In this document: piece after piece, positions 34,443 to 43,249 of the stretch | Layout of the letters: each line of letters begins with the position of its first letter | Numbering within the stretch: position 1 is the stretch's first letter | Assembly (NCBI GenBank): GCA_965233625.1 | Contig: OZ247499.1 | Coordinates: 5,270,001 to 5,334,000, forward strand | Reading direction: 5' to 3' | Source of the DNA: G965233625 sp965233625 | GTDB taxonomy: Bacteria; Planctomycetota; Planctomycetia; Pirellulales; Pirellulaceae | DNA length: 64,000 nt | Notes under the pieces: generated by a model | What the model saw: the letters and a program-made list of their open reading frames with translations, nothing else | The model's database searches: none | What the model was told of the DNA's origin: nothing | Made by a program: the position numbers and the translations under genes

Positions 34443-34485
34443 CTATTCATCGAAAGCGCTGGCGGACTCGCGCTGGTACGTAGAA
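34443..34485. repeat. 43-bp direct duplication of the tadE 3' end (extragenic copy)
   Basis: Identical over 43 bp to 34598-34640, which is the last 13 codons and stop of the TadE-like gene. The copy begins exactly at the stop codon. The two copies are separated by 112 bp containing the inverted 25-bp repeat pair. Confidence 0.9.
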
Positions 34486-34486
34486 A

Positions 34487-34563
34487 CCGGTAGGTCAGGC
34501 GCCTGCCTGACAACGCAACGGGAGCTACCTCAAACGATGTCAGGCAGGCGCCTGACCTACGGG
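34487..34563. repeat. compact inverted pair of 25-bp repeat arms (GTAGGTCAGG variant)
   Basis: Arms 34487-34511 and 34539-34563 are reverse complements with one mismatch around a 27-bp loop, so the transcript would form a long hairpin. It lies between the duplicated tadE ends. Nothing else is recognised in 34271-34597. Confidence 0.85.
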
Positions 34564-34597
34564 TTTACAGCCAACTGCCGCGCGATTGAAGCTTACG

Positions 34598-35026
34598 CTA
34601 TTCATCGAAAGCGCTGGCGGACTCGCGCTGGTACGTAGAACTGACGGTGAGATTCAGGTTCGAGAAGAACCGCGACACGCCGTAGCCGTTCTGATTCAGC
34701 GGAATCACGATATCAACGGTGACCTCGCGGGTTTCCGAAGTGATGACCGCCGGTGTTACGTCAACTTCGGCATTAAAGACGCCGATCACTTCCAGCACTT
34801 CGCGGGTGCGTGTTTCCGCGCGGGCGGAGGTTCCGCCGACGAGGATGGCTTCGCGTGCGCCTTCGTAGGCAGCGTTTTCCGCGGTGTTGCGGATCATGTT
34901 AGCGCGGGTGAATTCCAGCGAGGCGAAAAAGAACAGAAATAGAATCGGCGCCACCAGCGCGAACTCGACCGTGGTCGAACCGCCGCGTCTGCGTTGTTTC
35001 CGGGTAATAGAATTATTGCGTTGCAT
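34598..35026 (-). CDS. TadE-like pilus-assembly pseudopilin
   Basis: 142 aa. 'RRGGSTTVEFALVAPILFLF' then FFASLEFTR is the TadE/TadG N-terminal motif (basic stretch, Val-Glu, then helix). The next ~100 residues form a soluble extracytoplasmic domain. The C-terminal peptide YQRESASAFDE is duplicated as DNA downstream. It is the third and last of the TadE-VWA-TadE cluster and lies 69 bp after the TadG gene. The Tad ATPase, secretin and Flp pilin are not in the window, so assembly depends on machinery elsewhere. Confidence 0.88.
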   Translation of the reverse strand: MQRNNSITRKQRRRGGSTTVEFALVAPILFLFFFASLEFTRANMIRNTAENAAYEGAREAILVGGTSARAETRTREVLEVIGVFNAEVDVTPAVITSETREVTVDIVIPLNQNGYGVSRFFSNLNLTVSSTYQRESASAFDE

Positions 35027-35095
35027 GATTCATACGCCATCTACGAAGGCTGCCAGCAACCATCGTTGCTGGCATTCGTGAAAATACAGGACGGC

Positions 35096-36274
35096 CTACT
35101 TAGTAAGGACAACAGGCAGTGTGAACGCGATCTCGCGATAGATCGCAATCAGCGATTCGGCATCTGAAGCGTGGTAGTGCTTGCCGCCTCCGGTCGTTGC
35201 AACGGTTTGCATCGTTGCCTGATCGGCCTGGTCCGAGAACGTGATCGTGTAAATTTTGATTCCCTGATCGAACACGGTCTGTGCTGTGATGGTCGGGTTC
35301 ACGCCGCTGTTCCATTGACCATCGGTTAGGAGGATCATGGTCTTCTGGGCGTAAGGGCGAGCCCGGTTACCCGTCAGAATCGAGGCGCCTTCGGTCATGC
35401 CGGCGCTGATGTCGGTGCCGCCGGGCATAGGATTTCTGCCCAGCCGTCCCAGCCTGTTGGTCACGCGTGAATAGTCGCTGACCAGGTTGCGTTCGCGGGT
35501 GGAAGCGTCGTAGCTGCCGCTGCACCAGGTGCCTGCACTGGCGAAGGTGGCGAGGCCAAGTTTCTCATTCGTATGCGTTTCTTCCAGAGCGTCGACAAAT
35601 GCGTCTACGGCGACTTCCATTTTCGCCCAGCGGCTGTCTGTGGCGTCTGGCGGTTCGCAATAGGTATCCTGAGCGTTTGCCGTGCCGGGCGGATAGCTCC
35701 ACTCGGAACTGGACATGTCCCAGCACATTGAGTGCGAGCGGTCCACCACCAGCACGATATCCTGATCCAGCTGCGAAGCGACGGCGCTTTGGACCGGTGC
35801 GAAATCGTTCCGTCCGAAGATGCCGCCCAGGAACAGCGAAACCGTGCCCGCCGGGTTGCTATCGGTGCGGCGTCCGGTGGCGCGGACGGCGTTGTAGGGT
35901 TCGGCGCCGGGGGTGAACTCCCAGGTTCCATCGGCTTGAATGTCGGACCGCCCCAATTCTACGTCCGATTCCTGCATCTGCATCGGCACCCCAGCAACAC
36001 GGTTCAGCGCGGCCGTTGTAATGGCGGCGTTCACGGCTGAATCACCATCCTGTTCTCGCGACAGCGATTCGGCGCCGGCCATCGCGGCAGCGTCTGAGGC
36101 AGCCCGCAGTTCAGCGCGGACCAGCTGCATGAATGCGACGTCAATTGACATTGCGGCCAGTATCAGGAATACGACCAGCATTACAGAGACAAGGACGATC
36201 ACAGAACCACGTCGCAGCAGACTGTGCTTGCGGGTCTTTCGCCCTGGCGGTTTTTTTCTAGGTTGCGTTTTCAT
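35096..36274 (-). CDS. TadG-like protein with von Willebrand factor A domain
   Basis: 392 aa. The N-terminal 'RRGSVIVLVSVMLVVFLILA' then AMSIDVAFMQLVRAEL, with the 'SDAAAMAGAESL' block, is the TadG/pilus-assembly motif. A VWA domain follows from about 175: MIDAS 'DIVLVVDRSHSMCWD' (DxSxS), the Thr in 'NPMPGGTDISAGM' and the Asp in 'KTMILLTDGQWNSG'. The MIDAS is therefore intact and can bind a divalent metal and a ligand, so an adhesive or assembly role outside the cell is likely. It is flanked by TadE-like genes on both sides, consistent with one operon. Confidence 0.87.
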   Translation of the reverse strand: MKTQPRKKPPGRKTRKHSLLRRGSVIVLVSVMLVVFLILAAMSIDVAFMQLVRAELRAASDAAAMAGAESLSREQDGDSAVNAAITTAALNRVAGVPMQMQESDVELGRSDIQADGTWEFTPGAEPYNAVRATGRRTDSNPAGTVSLFLGGIFGRNDFAPVQSAVASQLDQDIVLVVDRSHSMCWDMSSSEWSYPPGTANAQDTYCEPPDATDSRWAKMEVAVDAFVDALEETHTNEKLGLATFASAGTWCSGSYDASTRERNLVSDYSRVTNRLGRLGRNPMPGGTDISAGMTEGASILTGNRARPYAQKTMILLTDGQWNSGVNPTITAQTVFDQGIKIYTITFSDQADQATMQTVATTGGGKHYHASDAESLIAIYREIAFTLPVVLTK

Positions 36275-36394
36275 GGTGGTGGTCTCGGGTGGTGAAAAGA
36301 TTGGAGACGCGGTTTTTCGACGGTCAACTAACTGCGGTAGTTGTCTGTCACTGACGCTGGAACGCCGGTGTGCATTGCTAATTTCTGCGTTGAT

Positions 36395-36805
36395 TTATTG
36401 CTTGACCATGGTCGTCGTGCTTTCCAGCACGATGCCGTCAAAGTAGGGCAGCGGTACGGGAAACGATTCTTCAATCGAAGCGCGTACGGTGATGCTGATG
36501 TTGTCGCCACGTTCTGCATCTTCCAGCGACTCTGGCACAAACGTGACCGTTCCGTTCTCAATGCTGCGGCCGTTCAACACCGCCTGTGCACGTGCTGCCG
36601 CATTGGCCTGCGTTCCGCCATGACGGGCGGCTTCGCGGGTGGCTTCATAGGCGGCAGTGACGACGACCTGCTTCATATAAATTGCGTCAGCTGCGGCAAT
36701 CGAGCCAAACACGAGCATCGTAAGCATGGGCAGGCAGATGGCCATTTCGACGGTCGCTGTACCACGCCGCCGGCCGCAACGTCTGGTTATGCGCCGGGAA
36801 TACAC
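36395..36805 (-). CDS. TadE-like pseudopilin, first gene of the cluster
   Basis: 136 aa. 'RRRGTATVEMAICLPMLTML' then VFGSIAAADAIYM is the TadE helix motif. The region after it ('AYEATREAARHGGTQANAAA') is the typical amphipathic continuation, followed by a short beta domain. It parallels the other TadE gene at 34598-35026 but the two differ in sequence, so they are paralogues with separate roles. 120 bp separate it from the TadG gene. Confidence 0.87.
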   Translation of the reverse strand: MYSRRITRRCGRRRGTATVEMAICLPMLTMLVFGSIAAADAIYMKQVVVTAAYEATREAARHGGTQANAAARAQAVLNGRSIENGTVTFVPESLEDAERGDNISITVRASIEESFPVPLPYFDGIVLESTTTMVKQ

Positions 36806-37040
36806 ATCACACCTGCTGACTACTGATAGGTTTGTAGGAAAAGAAAACTGGCTGTAACTAAAACATAGGTTGTGTTTCAGCAGGCGCCGGAAAATTTCCT
36901 ACATTCGCAACGAACCCGGCAAACCCGGTGGCCCGGCGTCTACGGATAGACGCGAACGCGGAGAAAGGAAATGCCGCAATTACATGCAGGACTCTCGCGA
37001 CAAGTCCAAATGAATCTCCCAACGAAGGCGTCCTTCCGGT

Positions 37041-37046
37041 TATAAT
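37041..37046 (+). promoter_or_regulatory. possible -10 box (TATAAT) for the LamG-DUF1549/1553 gene
   Basis: A consensus -10 hexamer 40 bp upstream of the ATG, with no convincing -35 at 16-18 bp. The remainder of 36806-37085 is featureless. Confidence 0.35.
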
Positions 37047-37085
37047 GCGCCCCCGCCCGATAGGTATCCTTCACAAGGGTCATTT

Positions 37086-40000
37086 ATGCGATCGCAACTT
37101 CTTCTTTCCGCCATCATCCTCTGCCTGCCCGCCACGCTTTTTGCCGCCAAGCCAGAGAAGGCCGCTGCGCCGGCTGAGCCGGGCGCCACGCAGGCGTCGT
37201 ACCGCAGCACGTTGCTGGGCAGCCAGCCCGTGTTGTATTGGGGATTTGATTCTGACCAGCCGGCAAGGCCGCTGGCGCCGGAAGTGGAATTAAGCAGCAA
37301 AGTGGTTGGCTCGATCAATCTGAAAGCCAAAGGCCCGCGGCCTGACGCCTATCCGCTGTTTGGCGGCAGCAACAATGCGGCAAGCTCTGGCGGCAGCGGG
37401 CGTGTGGAGGTGACGGACCCTGGCGAGAATAGCCTTCTCGATTTCAAACAAGGCGATAGCATCACGTTGGAAGCCTGGGTCAAGCCTGCCACGCTCAACC
37501 ACAACCAGCAGGTTTACATCGTGGGCAAAGGCCGCACGCAGAATCCGGGCGTGGCCAGCGAGAACCAGAATTACGCGCTGCGTCTGCGCGGCGATCAAGG
37601 CGTTGCCAGAGCCAGCTTCCTGTTCCGCAGTGCGGGTAGTAAAGACAAGCCGGGCGAGTTCCATCGCTGGAACACCAACGAAGCCATCGAACTCGATGGA
37701 CGCTGGCACCACATCGCCATCAGCTTCACCTTTGGCAACGCCAAGAGCATCAAGGGTTACGTAGACGGCAAACCGACCGCCGGTAAATGGGATATGGGCG
37801 GCGATCACAACGCGGCGCCCGTTGTAGATAATGATGAAGTCTGGCTCGGCTCCGCCATGGGTGGCAGCCGTAACAGCTCGTTCAGCGGCGCGATGGATGA
37901 AGTGGCCATCTACCGCAGCATCCTGCCCGCAGCTACGTTGAAGGCGCGTTTCAAAACCACCTTGAAGCCCGTCGGTGAACTGACCGCCGCAGAGATCAAG
38001 AAGCTGGATGAAGAAACACCCCGCGGCTACATCCATACCGAAGTCTTCGAGAACCTGCCCGCTAAAGAAACCTGGCAGTTCCCGTTGGCGGAACCAGCAA
38101 CTGTCTACAAGAAGCAAACGCTGGCTTTCACCACCACACCCGAAAAGTACACCCGCCACGGTATCCGCACGGCGCGGAGTAACGTGTATATGGTGCGGGC
38201 GCGGTTGCGTCGCGAACTGCCCGCCGGCGAGTACGAAGTCCTGCTGCGTTCCCGCAACGCCGCCCGGTTGTATGTTGACGGCAAACTCGTGGCGCAGAAC
38301 GGCTGGATGAGCCGTAACGGCAGCGGCCATGAGAAAGTGCCCGAACTGGCTAAGCCGCGTAGCGAAAATCTGCTGCCGCTGGCGGCCGGACATCAGGAGA
38401 AATTCGCCGCGTTGGAATCGCAGGGCGGCGAGCATGTGTTCCGTCTGGAAGCCATCGCAGGCGGCAAAGGCGTCCGCAGCGAACTGGGCCAGCCGCAGGT
38501 TGCCATTAGCGATAGCGAAGGCAATTTCTATCTGCTCACGGCCGGCGACCAGCCACTGAAACCGCTGACCGCAGAGGGCTGGCAGAAGTTCCGCAAACAG
38601 CAACGCATCGCCCTACGGGAGCTGAACCAGCAGTCCCGGCAACAGGCATCTGAAGCTTACACCGCGTACTGGCAGAAGCGGCACGAAATCGCCCGCCAGA
38701 CTATCGCCGCGCTGCCACCTTTGAAAATCCCCGGCAAAGAAGACGACACGCAAAACCCCATCGACCGCTTCCTGCAAGCCGCACACGCCAAAGAGAAGAT
38801 CACACCGGCGCCGGTCGCTAGTGACATGACCTTCCTGCGGCGGGTGACACTTGATGTCACAGGCGTTATCCCCACGCGGGAGGAAATTGCCGCCTTCAAC
38901 AAACTGCCAGCCGCAACGCGCCGGCAGGTAACGATTGACCGGCTGCTAGCCAGCCCGCGGCGGGCGGATCATTGGACCAGTTACTGGCAGGATGTGCTGG
39001 GCGAAAATCCCGGCATCCTCAAGCCTACGCTGAACAACACCGGGCCGTTCCGCTGGTGGATTCATGAGTCAATGTACGACAACAAACCGCTGGACCGCTT
39101 CGTCAGCGAACTGACGCTGATTGAAGGCAGCAAGTACACCGGCGGCACCGCAGGCTTTGGCATGGCGACGCAGAACGATGTGCCCATGGCCGCCAAGGCG
39201 CACACGCTTTCGCAGGCGTTCCTGGGCATCGAGATGAAATGTGCACGCTGCCACGACGCCCCGTTCCACCCGCACCTGCAACGCGAACTATTCAGTGTCG
39301 CCGCGATGCTCAAACAGGCGCCGATTAAACTACCGGGAAGCAGCAGCGTGCCGATTCCGAAGACCGGCCGCAAACCCGCTGTTGAAATCACAATCAAGCC
39401 GGGCGAAAGCATTAAGCCCGACTGGCCCTTCGCTTCTCTGACAGAGCCTGATCTGCCGCAGGGGATGCTGCAAGAAGGCGCCAGCGACCGCGAGAAACTG
39501 GCGGCGCTGGTCACCTCACCCACCAACATGCGGTTTGCCAAAGTGATGGTTAACCGCATCTGGGCGCGGCTGATGGGCAACGGTCTGGTGGACCCGGTGG
39601 ACGACTGGCACGACGCAGACATCGCCCATCCGCAACTGCTGGAATATCTGGCCCGCCAGTTCGCCGCCAGCGGTTACGACATGAAACATATCGAGCAGAT
39701 GATCCTTAGCTCAGACGCTTATCAGCGCGAAGTGCGGCAGACACTTCCTTCGGACCGCCAGCATTTCGCCGCTGCGGTTCGGCGGCGGATGTCAGCCGAA
39801 CAGATTGTCGATTCGATGTTTGTCGCTGCCGGTAAAGATTTCCACAGCGAAGAATTAACGCTTGATCCAGAAGGCCGCCGGCCCGTGACGACGTTCATCA
39901 ATCTGGGACGGCCCAGCCGCGCGTGGCAGTTCACAGGTTTGTCTAACGAACGCGACCGCCCGGCGCTGGCGCTGCCAGTCGCCCAGAGTTTCGTTGATGT

Positions 40001-40499
40001 GCTCTTAGCGTTCGGCTGGCGGGATTCGCGGCCGGCGCCGCAGACGCGGCGCGACGAAACGGTAACGGTGATGCAGCCGTTGACGCTTGCCAACGGCGTT
40101 GCCACCGGCCGCATCACACGGCTGTCCGACGATCATGCACTGACAGAACTCTGTCTGCAGCAACAACCGGCGGGCGAACTTGTCGAGCAGGTCTTCCTGC
40201 AATTCCTGTCCCGCCGGCCCACCAGCCAGGAGAAGGCGGATATGGTCGCGGCGATCTCGCCCGGTTACGAAGACCGCATCGTTCCCGGCGCGAAGAAGCA
40301 GCCGTTGAAGGCCAAGCGTAACGCCGTGTCGTGGTCTAACCACCTCAACGCCGAGGCGACCCGCATTAAGCTAGAGCTTGAAGAAGCCGCCCGCGCGGGC
40401 GACCCGCCAACCCGGCGCCTGACCACGCCATGGCGTGAGCGGATGGAAGATGTCATCTGGGCCATGGTCAACAGCCCCGAGTTTATCTTCGTTCCGTAA
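37086..40499 (+). CDS. LamG + DUF1549 + DUF1553 secreted fusion protein (1137 aa)
   Basis: Signal peptide ('MRSQLLLSAIILCLPATLFA'), then a LamG/concanavalin-like domain at about 50-290 ('SITLEAWVKPATLNHNQQVY', 'MDEVAIYRSILPAATLKARF'). A PA14-like or beta-sandwich region follows at about 330-490 ('GEYEVLLRSRNAARLYVDGK'). DUF1549 starts near 555 ('DRFLQAAHAKEKITPAPVAS', 'TFLRRVTLDVTGVIPTREEI') with the CxxCH motif in 'EMKCARCHDAPFHPHLQREL'. DUF1553 runs to 'DVIWAMVNSPEFIFVP'. The LamG and PA14-like parts suggest binding to a glycan. No DUF1501 partner follows; the next gene is CitG-like. Monocistronic, with a repeat arm 9 bp after its stop. Confidence 0.9.
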   Translation: MRSQLLLSAIILCLPATLFAAKPEKAAAPAEPGATQASYRSTLLGSQPVLYWGFDSDQPARPLAPEVELSSKVVGSINLKAKGPRPDAYPLFGGSNNAASSGGSGRVEVTDPGENSLLDFKQGDSITLEAWVKPATLNHNQQVYIVGKGRTQNPGVASENQNYALRLRGDQGVARASFLFRSAGSKDKPGEFHRWNTNEAIELDGRWHHIAISFTFGNAKSIKGYVDGKPTAGKWDMGGDHNAAPVVDNDEVWLGSAMGGSRNSSFSGAMDEVAIYRSILPAATLKARFKTTLKPVGELTAAEIKKLDEETPRGYIHTEVFENLPAKETWQFPLAEPATVYKKQTLAFTTTPEKYTRHGIRTARSNVYMVRARLRRELPAGEYEVLLRSRNAARLYVDGKLVAQNGWMSRNGSGHEKVPELAKPRSENLLPLAAGHQEKFAALESQGGEHVFRLEAIAGGKGVRSELGQPQVAISDSEGNFYLLTAGDQPLKPLTAEGWQKFRKQQRIALRELNQQSRQQASEAYTAYWQKRHEIARQTIAALPPLKIPGKEDDTQNPIDRFLQAAHAKEKITPAPVASDMTFLRRVTLDVTGVIPTREEIAAFNKLPAATRRQVTIDRLLASPRRADHWTSYWQDVLGENPGILKPTLNNTGPFRWWIHESMYDNKPLDRFVSELTLIEGSKYTGGTAGFGMATQNDVPMAAKAHTLSQAFLGIEMKCARCHDAPFHPHLQRELFSVAAMLKQAPIKLPGSSSVPIPKTGRKPAVEITIKPGESIKPDWPFASLTEPDLPQGMLQEGASDREKLAALVTSPTNMRFAKVMVNRIWARLMGNGLVDPVDDWHDADIAHPQLLEYLARQFAASGYDMKHIEQMILSSDAYQREVRQTLPSDRQHFAAAVRRRMSAEQIVDSMFVAAGKDFHSEELTLDPEGRRPVTTFINLGRPSRAWQFTGLSNERDRPALALPVAQSFVDVLLAFGWRDSRPAPQTRRDETVTVMQPLTLANGVATGRITRLSDDHALTELCLQQQPAGELVEQVFLQFLSRRPTSQEKADMVAAISPGYEDRIVPGAKKQPLKAKRNAVSWSNHLNAEATRIKLELEEAARAGDPPTRRLTTPWRERMEDVIWAMVNSPEFIFVP

Positions 40500-40507
40500 C
40501 CCAAAAG

Positions 40508-40532
40508 CCCGTAGGTCAGGCGCCTGCCTGAC
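40508..40532. repeat. single 25-bp dispersed repeat arm (GTAGGTCAGG variant)
   Basis: Begins 9 bp after the stop of the LamG-DUF1549 gene and is identical to the reverse complement of the arm at 34539-34563. No partner arm nearby. Confidence 0.85.
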
Positions 40533-40600
40533 GATGGTTCGCGTAGATTCCCGTGTGTTGGTCTACGCGTTGCTGGCACTCACATTCCTGAAAGCTGTTT

Positions 40601-41446
40601 GTGCAACTTTCTGTTGAGCAGTGTATTTCGCTTGCTTGCCTGCTGGAGGTCACCGCGCCCAAGGTTGGCAATGTGCATCGCGGCTGTGATTTTGACGATT
40701 GCGGCTTTCTGGACTTTGCCGTCAGCGGCGTTGTTTCGGCGCCGGCCCTTGCAGCCGCATCAGACGGTGTTGGGCAGGCGATCCTGTCTGCGGTGCAAGC
40801 CACGCAGCAGGCCGCAGGTACGAATACGAATCTGGGCATCGTCCTGCTCCTGGCGCCACTGGCTGCAGCGGCCCACGCGGGGCAGGATCTCGAATCCGAT
40901 TTGAAGCAGGTACTTGCCGAGTTAACGGCTGACGATAGCCGGCTGACGTATGAGGCGATCCGGCTTGCTGCACCGGGCGGTCTGGGCGAGGCGGAAACGA
41001 TGGATGTCGCCGGCGCCGCCCCGCCGCAGCTTCTAGATGCGATGCGTGCCGCTGCCAGCCGCGATATCGTGGCCCGGCAATATGCGGAAGACTTTCGCCA
41101 CGTGTTTCACCACGCGGGGCCTGCCATTCTTAAAGCCGTGCAGAACGGTCTGCCGGCAACGCTCGCCATCGCTCACGCGCACGTGCAGTTGATGGCGGAA
41201 TTCCCGGACACGCTGATTGCCCGTAAGTGCGGGGCGGACACGGCCAACGAATCCGCGATGCGCGCCGCCAGGGTGCTGGAGGCCGGCGAGCCTGGCGACG
41301 ATATGTACCAGATGGCTATGTCCGATCTCGATTTCTGGCTACGCAGTGACCACCACCGTCGCAACCCTGGCGCTACCGCAGACATCATTACGGCGGGTAT
41401 TTTTGTCCTTTTATATCACGGGCAATTAACCCCACCGTGGCGTTGA
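40601..41446 (+). CDS. CitG/MdcB-like triphosphoribosyl-dephospho-CoA synthase family protein
   Basis: 281 aa, GTG start. Family features: 'ACLLEVTAPKVGNVHRGCDF' near the N-terminus, 'TQQAAGTNTNLGIVLLLAPL' (nucleotide-binding GTNTNLG) and the C-terminal 'HHRRNPGATADIITAGIFVL'. CitG and MdcB make the prosthetic-group precursor of citrate lyase and malonate decarboxylase from ATP and dephospho-CoA. No citrate lyase or malonate decarboxylase subunit is in the window, so the true substrate may differ. Relatives in methylotrophs are thought to act in tetrahydromethanopterin-linked C1 pathways (from memory, not verified). It has its own terminator at 41520-41558. Confidence 0.87.
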   Translation: MQLSVEQCISLACLLEVTAPKVGNVHRGCDFDDCGFLDFAVSGVVSAPALAAASDGVGQAILSAVQATQQAAGTNTNLGIVLLLAPLAAAAHAGQDLESDLKQVLAELTADDSRLTYEAIRLAAPGGLGEAETMDVAGAAPPQLLDAMRAAASRDIVARQYAEDFRHVFHHAGPAILKAVQNGLPATLAIAHAHVQLMAEFPDTLIARKCGADTANESAMRAARVLEAGEPGDDMYQMAMSDLDFWLRSDHHRRNPGATADIITAGIFVLLYHGQLTPPWR

Positions 41447-41519
41447 GCACAACGATGTTCAAAGCATCAGCTGGCCCGCACACAGGTGAAGTTGCTGCAA
41501 TTCTCAGCGGCGGCGGCTT

Positions 41520-41558
41520 AACGGCGCTACAGTGCCACAAGCGGGGCGCCGTTTTTTT
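41520..41558 (+). terminator. rho-independent terminator of the CitG-like gene
   Basis: 8-bp stem AACGGCGC (41520-41527) with GCGCCGTT (41546-41553), an 18-nt loop and a run of seven T. It begins 73 bp past the stop codon. Confidence 0.8.
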
Positions 41559-41926
41559 GAATCCGGTCATAATACGTGTGGTGTCACACGGGTGGTCCCG
41601 CTGGAATCGCCGTATTGCGTGGTAAGCCACGATTGCCCGGCGTCTGATTGGTCAGGGCGTCTGGGAAATGCAGGCAACGGTTGCTTAAGAAGCGGGCAAA
41701 TGCCTACGGTGGCGCCTGTTACAGCGGTAATAGTGGTCTGCACGGTGCTAGCATGGAGCATTCCCCCGCTTTCCCAGGGTGGTAACACGTAGGCCGGGTG
41801 TGTCAGCAAATCCGTTTCCACCGTCCTGATAGCATCTGCGGAGAACTATGGCGCGCGAATTGCATTACTACGTCTGCAAATGCAGCATTATCTGGCTGCT
41901 GAAGAAAGCTCGTAGGACATTTAAAA
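41559..41926. other. intergenic region upstream of the response regulator, no gene seen
   Basis: About 370 bp after the CitG terminator. Short frames only, none convincing. It must contain the promoter of the response regulator; no clear consensus pair was found. Confidence 0.4.
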
Positions 41927-42550
41927 ATGATCGCAGCACCAACTGTCTTTGTAGTGGACAACGACCCGACGACCGCACGTAACTTAGCTGACGCAACCTC
42001 GCACCAAGGGATGCGCATCAGCGCTTTCGGCAACGCCTCCACTTTTCTGGAGCAGTTTAACCAGGATACCGCGCCCGGCTGTCTGGTCGTGGACACGTGC
42101 CTGCCCGGCATCAGCGGAGTGGAACTTCAGAAACGTATGGCGACAGCAACTTCGGCTCCGCCAATGATCATGCTCAGCGCACGGGCCAGTGTACGCATGG
42201 CCGTAGAAGTCATGTCGCGCGGCGCAATCACGCTGCTGGAGAAGCCGTGCCGCATTGACGAATTGTCGCACCATGTGCACGACGCAATTGAGCTCGACGC
42301 CCGCCGTCGCGAAGCCGAACGCGAACAGCGCGAACTGGAAGCGAAGTTCAGCACGCTTACCCACAAAGAACGTGAAGTCTTTGAACTGATCGCCCAGGGC
42401 AAGACCAATAAGGCGATCGCCGCCAATCTTCGCCTCAGCGTTCGCGCTGTCGAAGACCGCCGCGCGAGGTTGATGAAGAAGCTTGGCGTGCGTAGCGTTG
42501 CTGAGCTGATCACCATTCCTTACGAACCGCTGGTTCTGGAACTGAACTAA
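41927..42550 (+). CDS. FixJ/NarL-type response regulator, orphan
   Basis: 207 aa. The receiver domain has acidic pocket D11/D13 ('VFVVDNDPTTARNL'), phospho-acceptor D56 ('CLVVDTCLPGISGVELQKRM'), S84 and K106 ('ITLLEKPCRIDEL'). A helical linker of about 25 residues follows. The LuxR-type HTH then comes: 'LTHKEREVFELIAQGKTNKA' then IAANLRLSVRAVEDRRARLM. All phosphorylation residues are intact. No histidine kinase is adjacent, so it is an orphan. Targets unknown. Confidence 0.93.
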   Translation: MIAAPTVFVVDNDPTTARNLADATSHQGMRISAFGNASTFLEQFNQDTAPGCLVVDTCLPGISGVELQKRMATATSAPPMIMLSARASVRMAVEVMSRGAITLLEKPCRIDELSHHVHDAIELDARRREAEREQRELEAKFSTLTHKEREVFELIAQGKTNKAIAANLRLSVRAVEDRRARLMKKLGVRSVAELITIPYEPLVLELN

Positions 42551-42577
42551 CGGCGTCGCGCTGGGCGGGCAGGTGTT

Positions 42578-43240
42578 CTACCAGGTCCAGTACAACATGG
42601 AATTTACGCCACCGATCACCAGACCGGTGGCGGAAAGAAGTAGGGCCACCAGCAGCGCGGTGACGTTGGCGCGCGGCCCCTGATTGATGAACACCACTGC
42701 GGTACAGGCGCCGGCCAGCAGGGATGGCAGGCCGAAGGTTACAAGACTAAACGGCGCCAGTATCGCAGCGGCCCCCATGCAGACATACTCCCAGGGAACT
42801 TCCTGCGAGTTGTCCGGCGGTCGTATACGCGGCGCCGTAGGTGGGCCTCGCCGCGGGGCGGTCGAGCTGGCGGCATCTGCGTCGATGGTGATGTCGGCGC
42901 CCACTTTCAGCACATTGACGTTCTCGCAGCCATACGCGGAACAGCCAAGGTTTTCTTCCCAGCACTCCTGGTGAAAAGGCAGTTCGCAGCGGTCGCACGT
43001 CATCCGCTCATCAAGCTCATCGTCTTCAATCGGACACTGGCAGACGCCGCAGATTTCGCGGATGGCAATCGCATTATCATCGTCCACCAGTTCCGCCGTC
43101 ACCGGCGAAGTGGCGTCCGGGATCATCATCGTGGCGCCGCACCGCCCGCACACGCCCTTCTTACCAGCAATCTGCGCACGTGCTTTCAGCGTGGCCCCGC
43201 ACTGGCAGACAAAGTGAATAATGCCAGTTGTGTCAGACAA
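42578..43240 (-). CDS. zinc-ribbon/RING-like membrane protein
   Basis: 220 aa. The N-terminal zinc ribbon is 'FVCQCGATLKARAQIAGKKG' then VCGRCGATMM. A second Cys/His-rich module, 'CGVCQCPIEDDELDERMTCD' then RCELPFHQECWEENLGCSAYGC, is RING-like in spacing. A Pro/Arg linker and two or three membrane helices at the C-terminus follow ('MGAAAILAPFSLVTFGLPSL', 'VTALLVALLLSATGLVIGGV'). Planctomycete genomes carry many such proteins; no E3 ligase activity is implied. It is first in a run of minus-strand genes with 43250-43969 just upstream (9 bp apart). Confidence 0.7.
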   Translation of the reverse strand: MSDTTGIIHFVCQCGATLKARAQIAGKKGVCGRCGATMMIPDATSPVTAELVDDDNAIAIREICGVCQCPIEDDELDERMTCDRCELPFHQECWEENLGCSAYGCENVNVLKVGADITIDADAASSTAPRRGPPTAPRIRPPDNSQEVPWEYVCMGAAAILAPFSLVTFGLPSLLAGACTAVVFINQGPRANVTALLVALLLSATGLVIGGVNSMLYWTW

Positions 43241-43249
43241 TGTGCACCT

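Noticed and set aside
37290..38603. 437-aa minus-strand reading frame
   Set aside because: Antisense to the LamG-DUF1549 gene. No ribosome-binding site or family motif; the sense frame carries clear domains.
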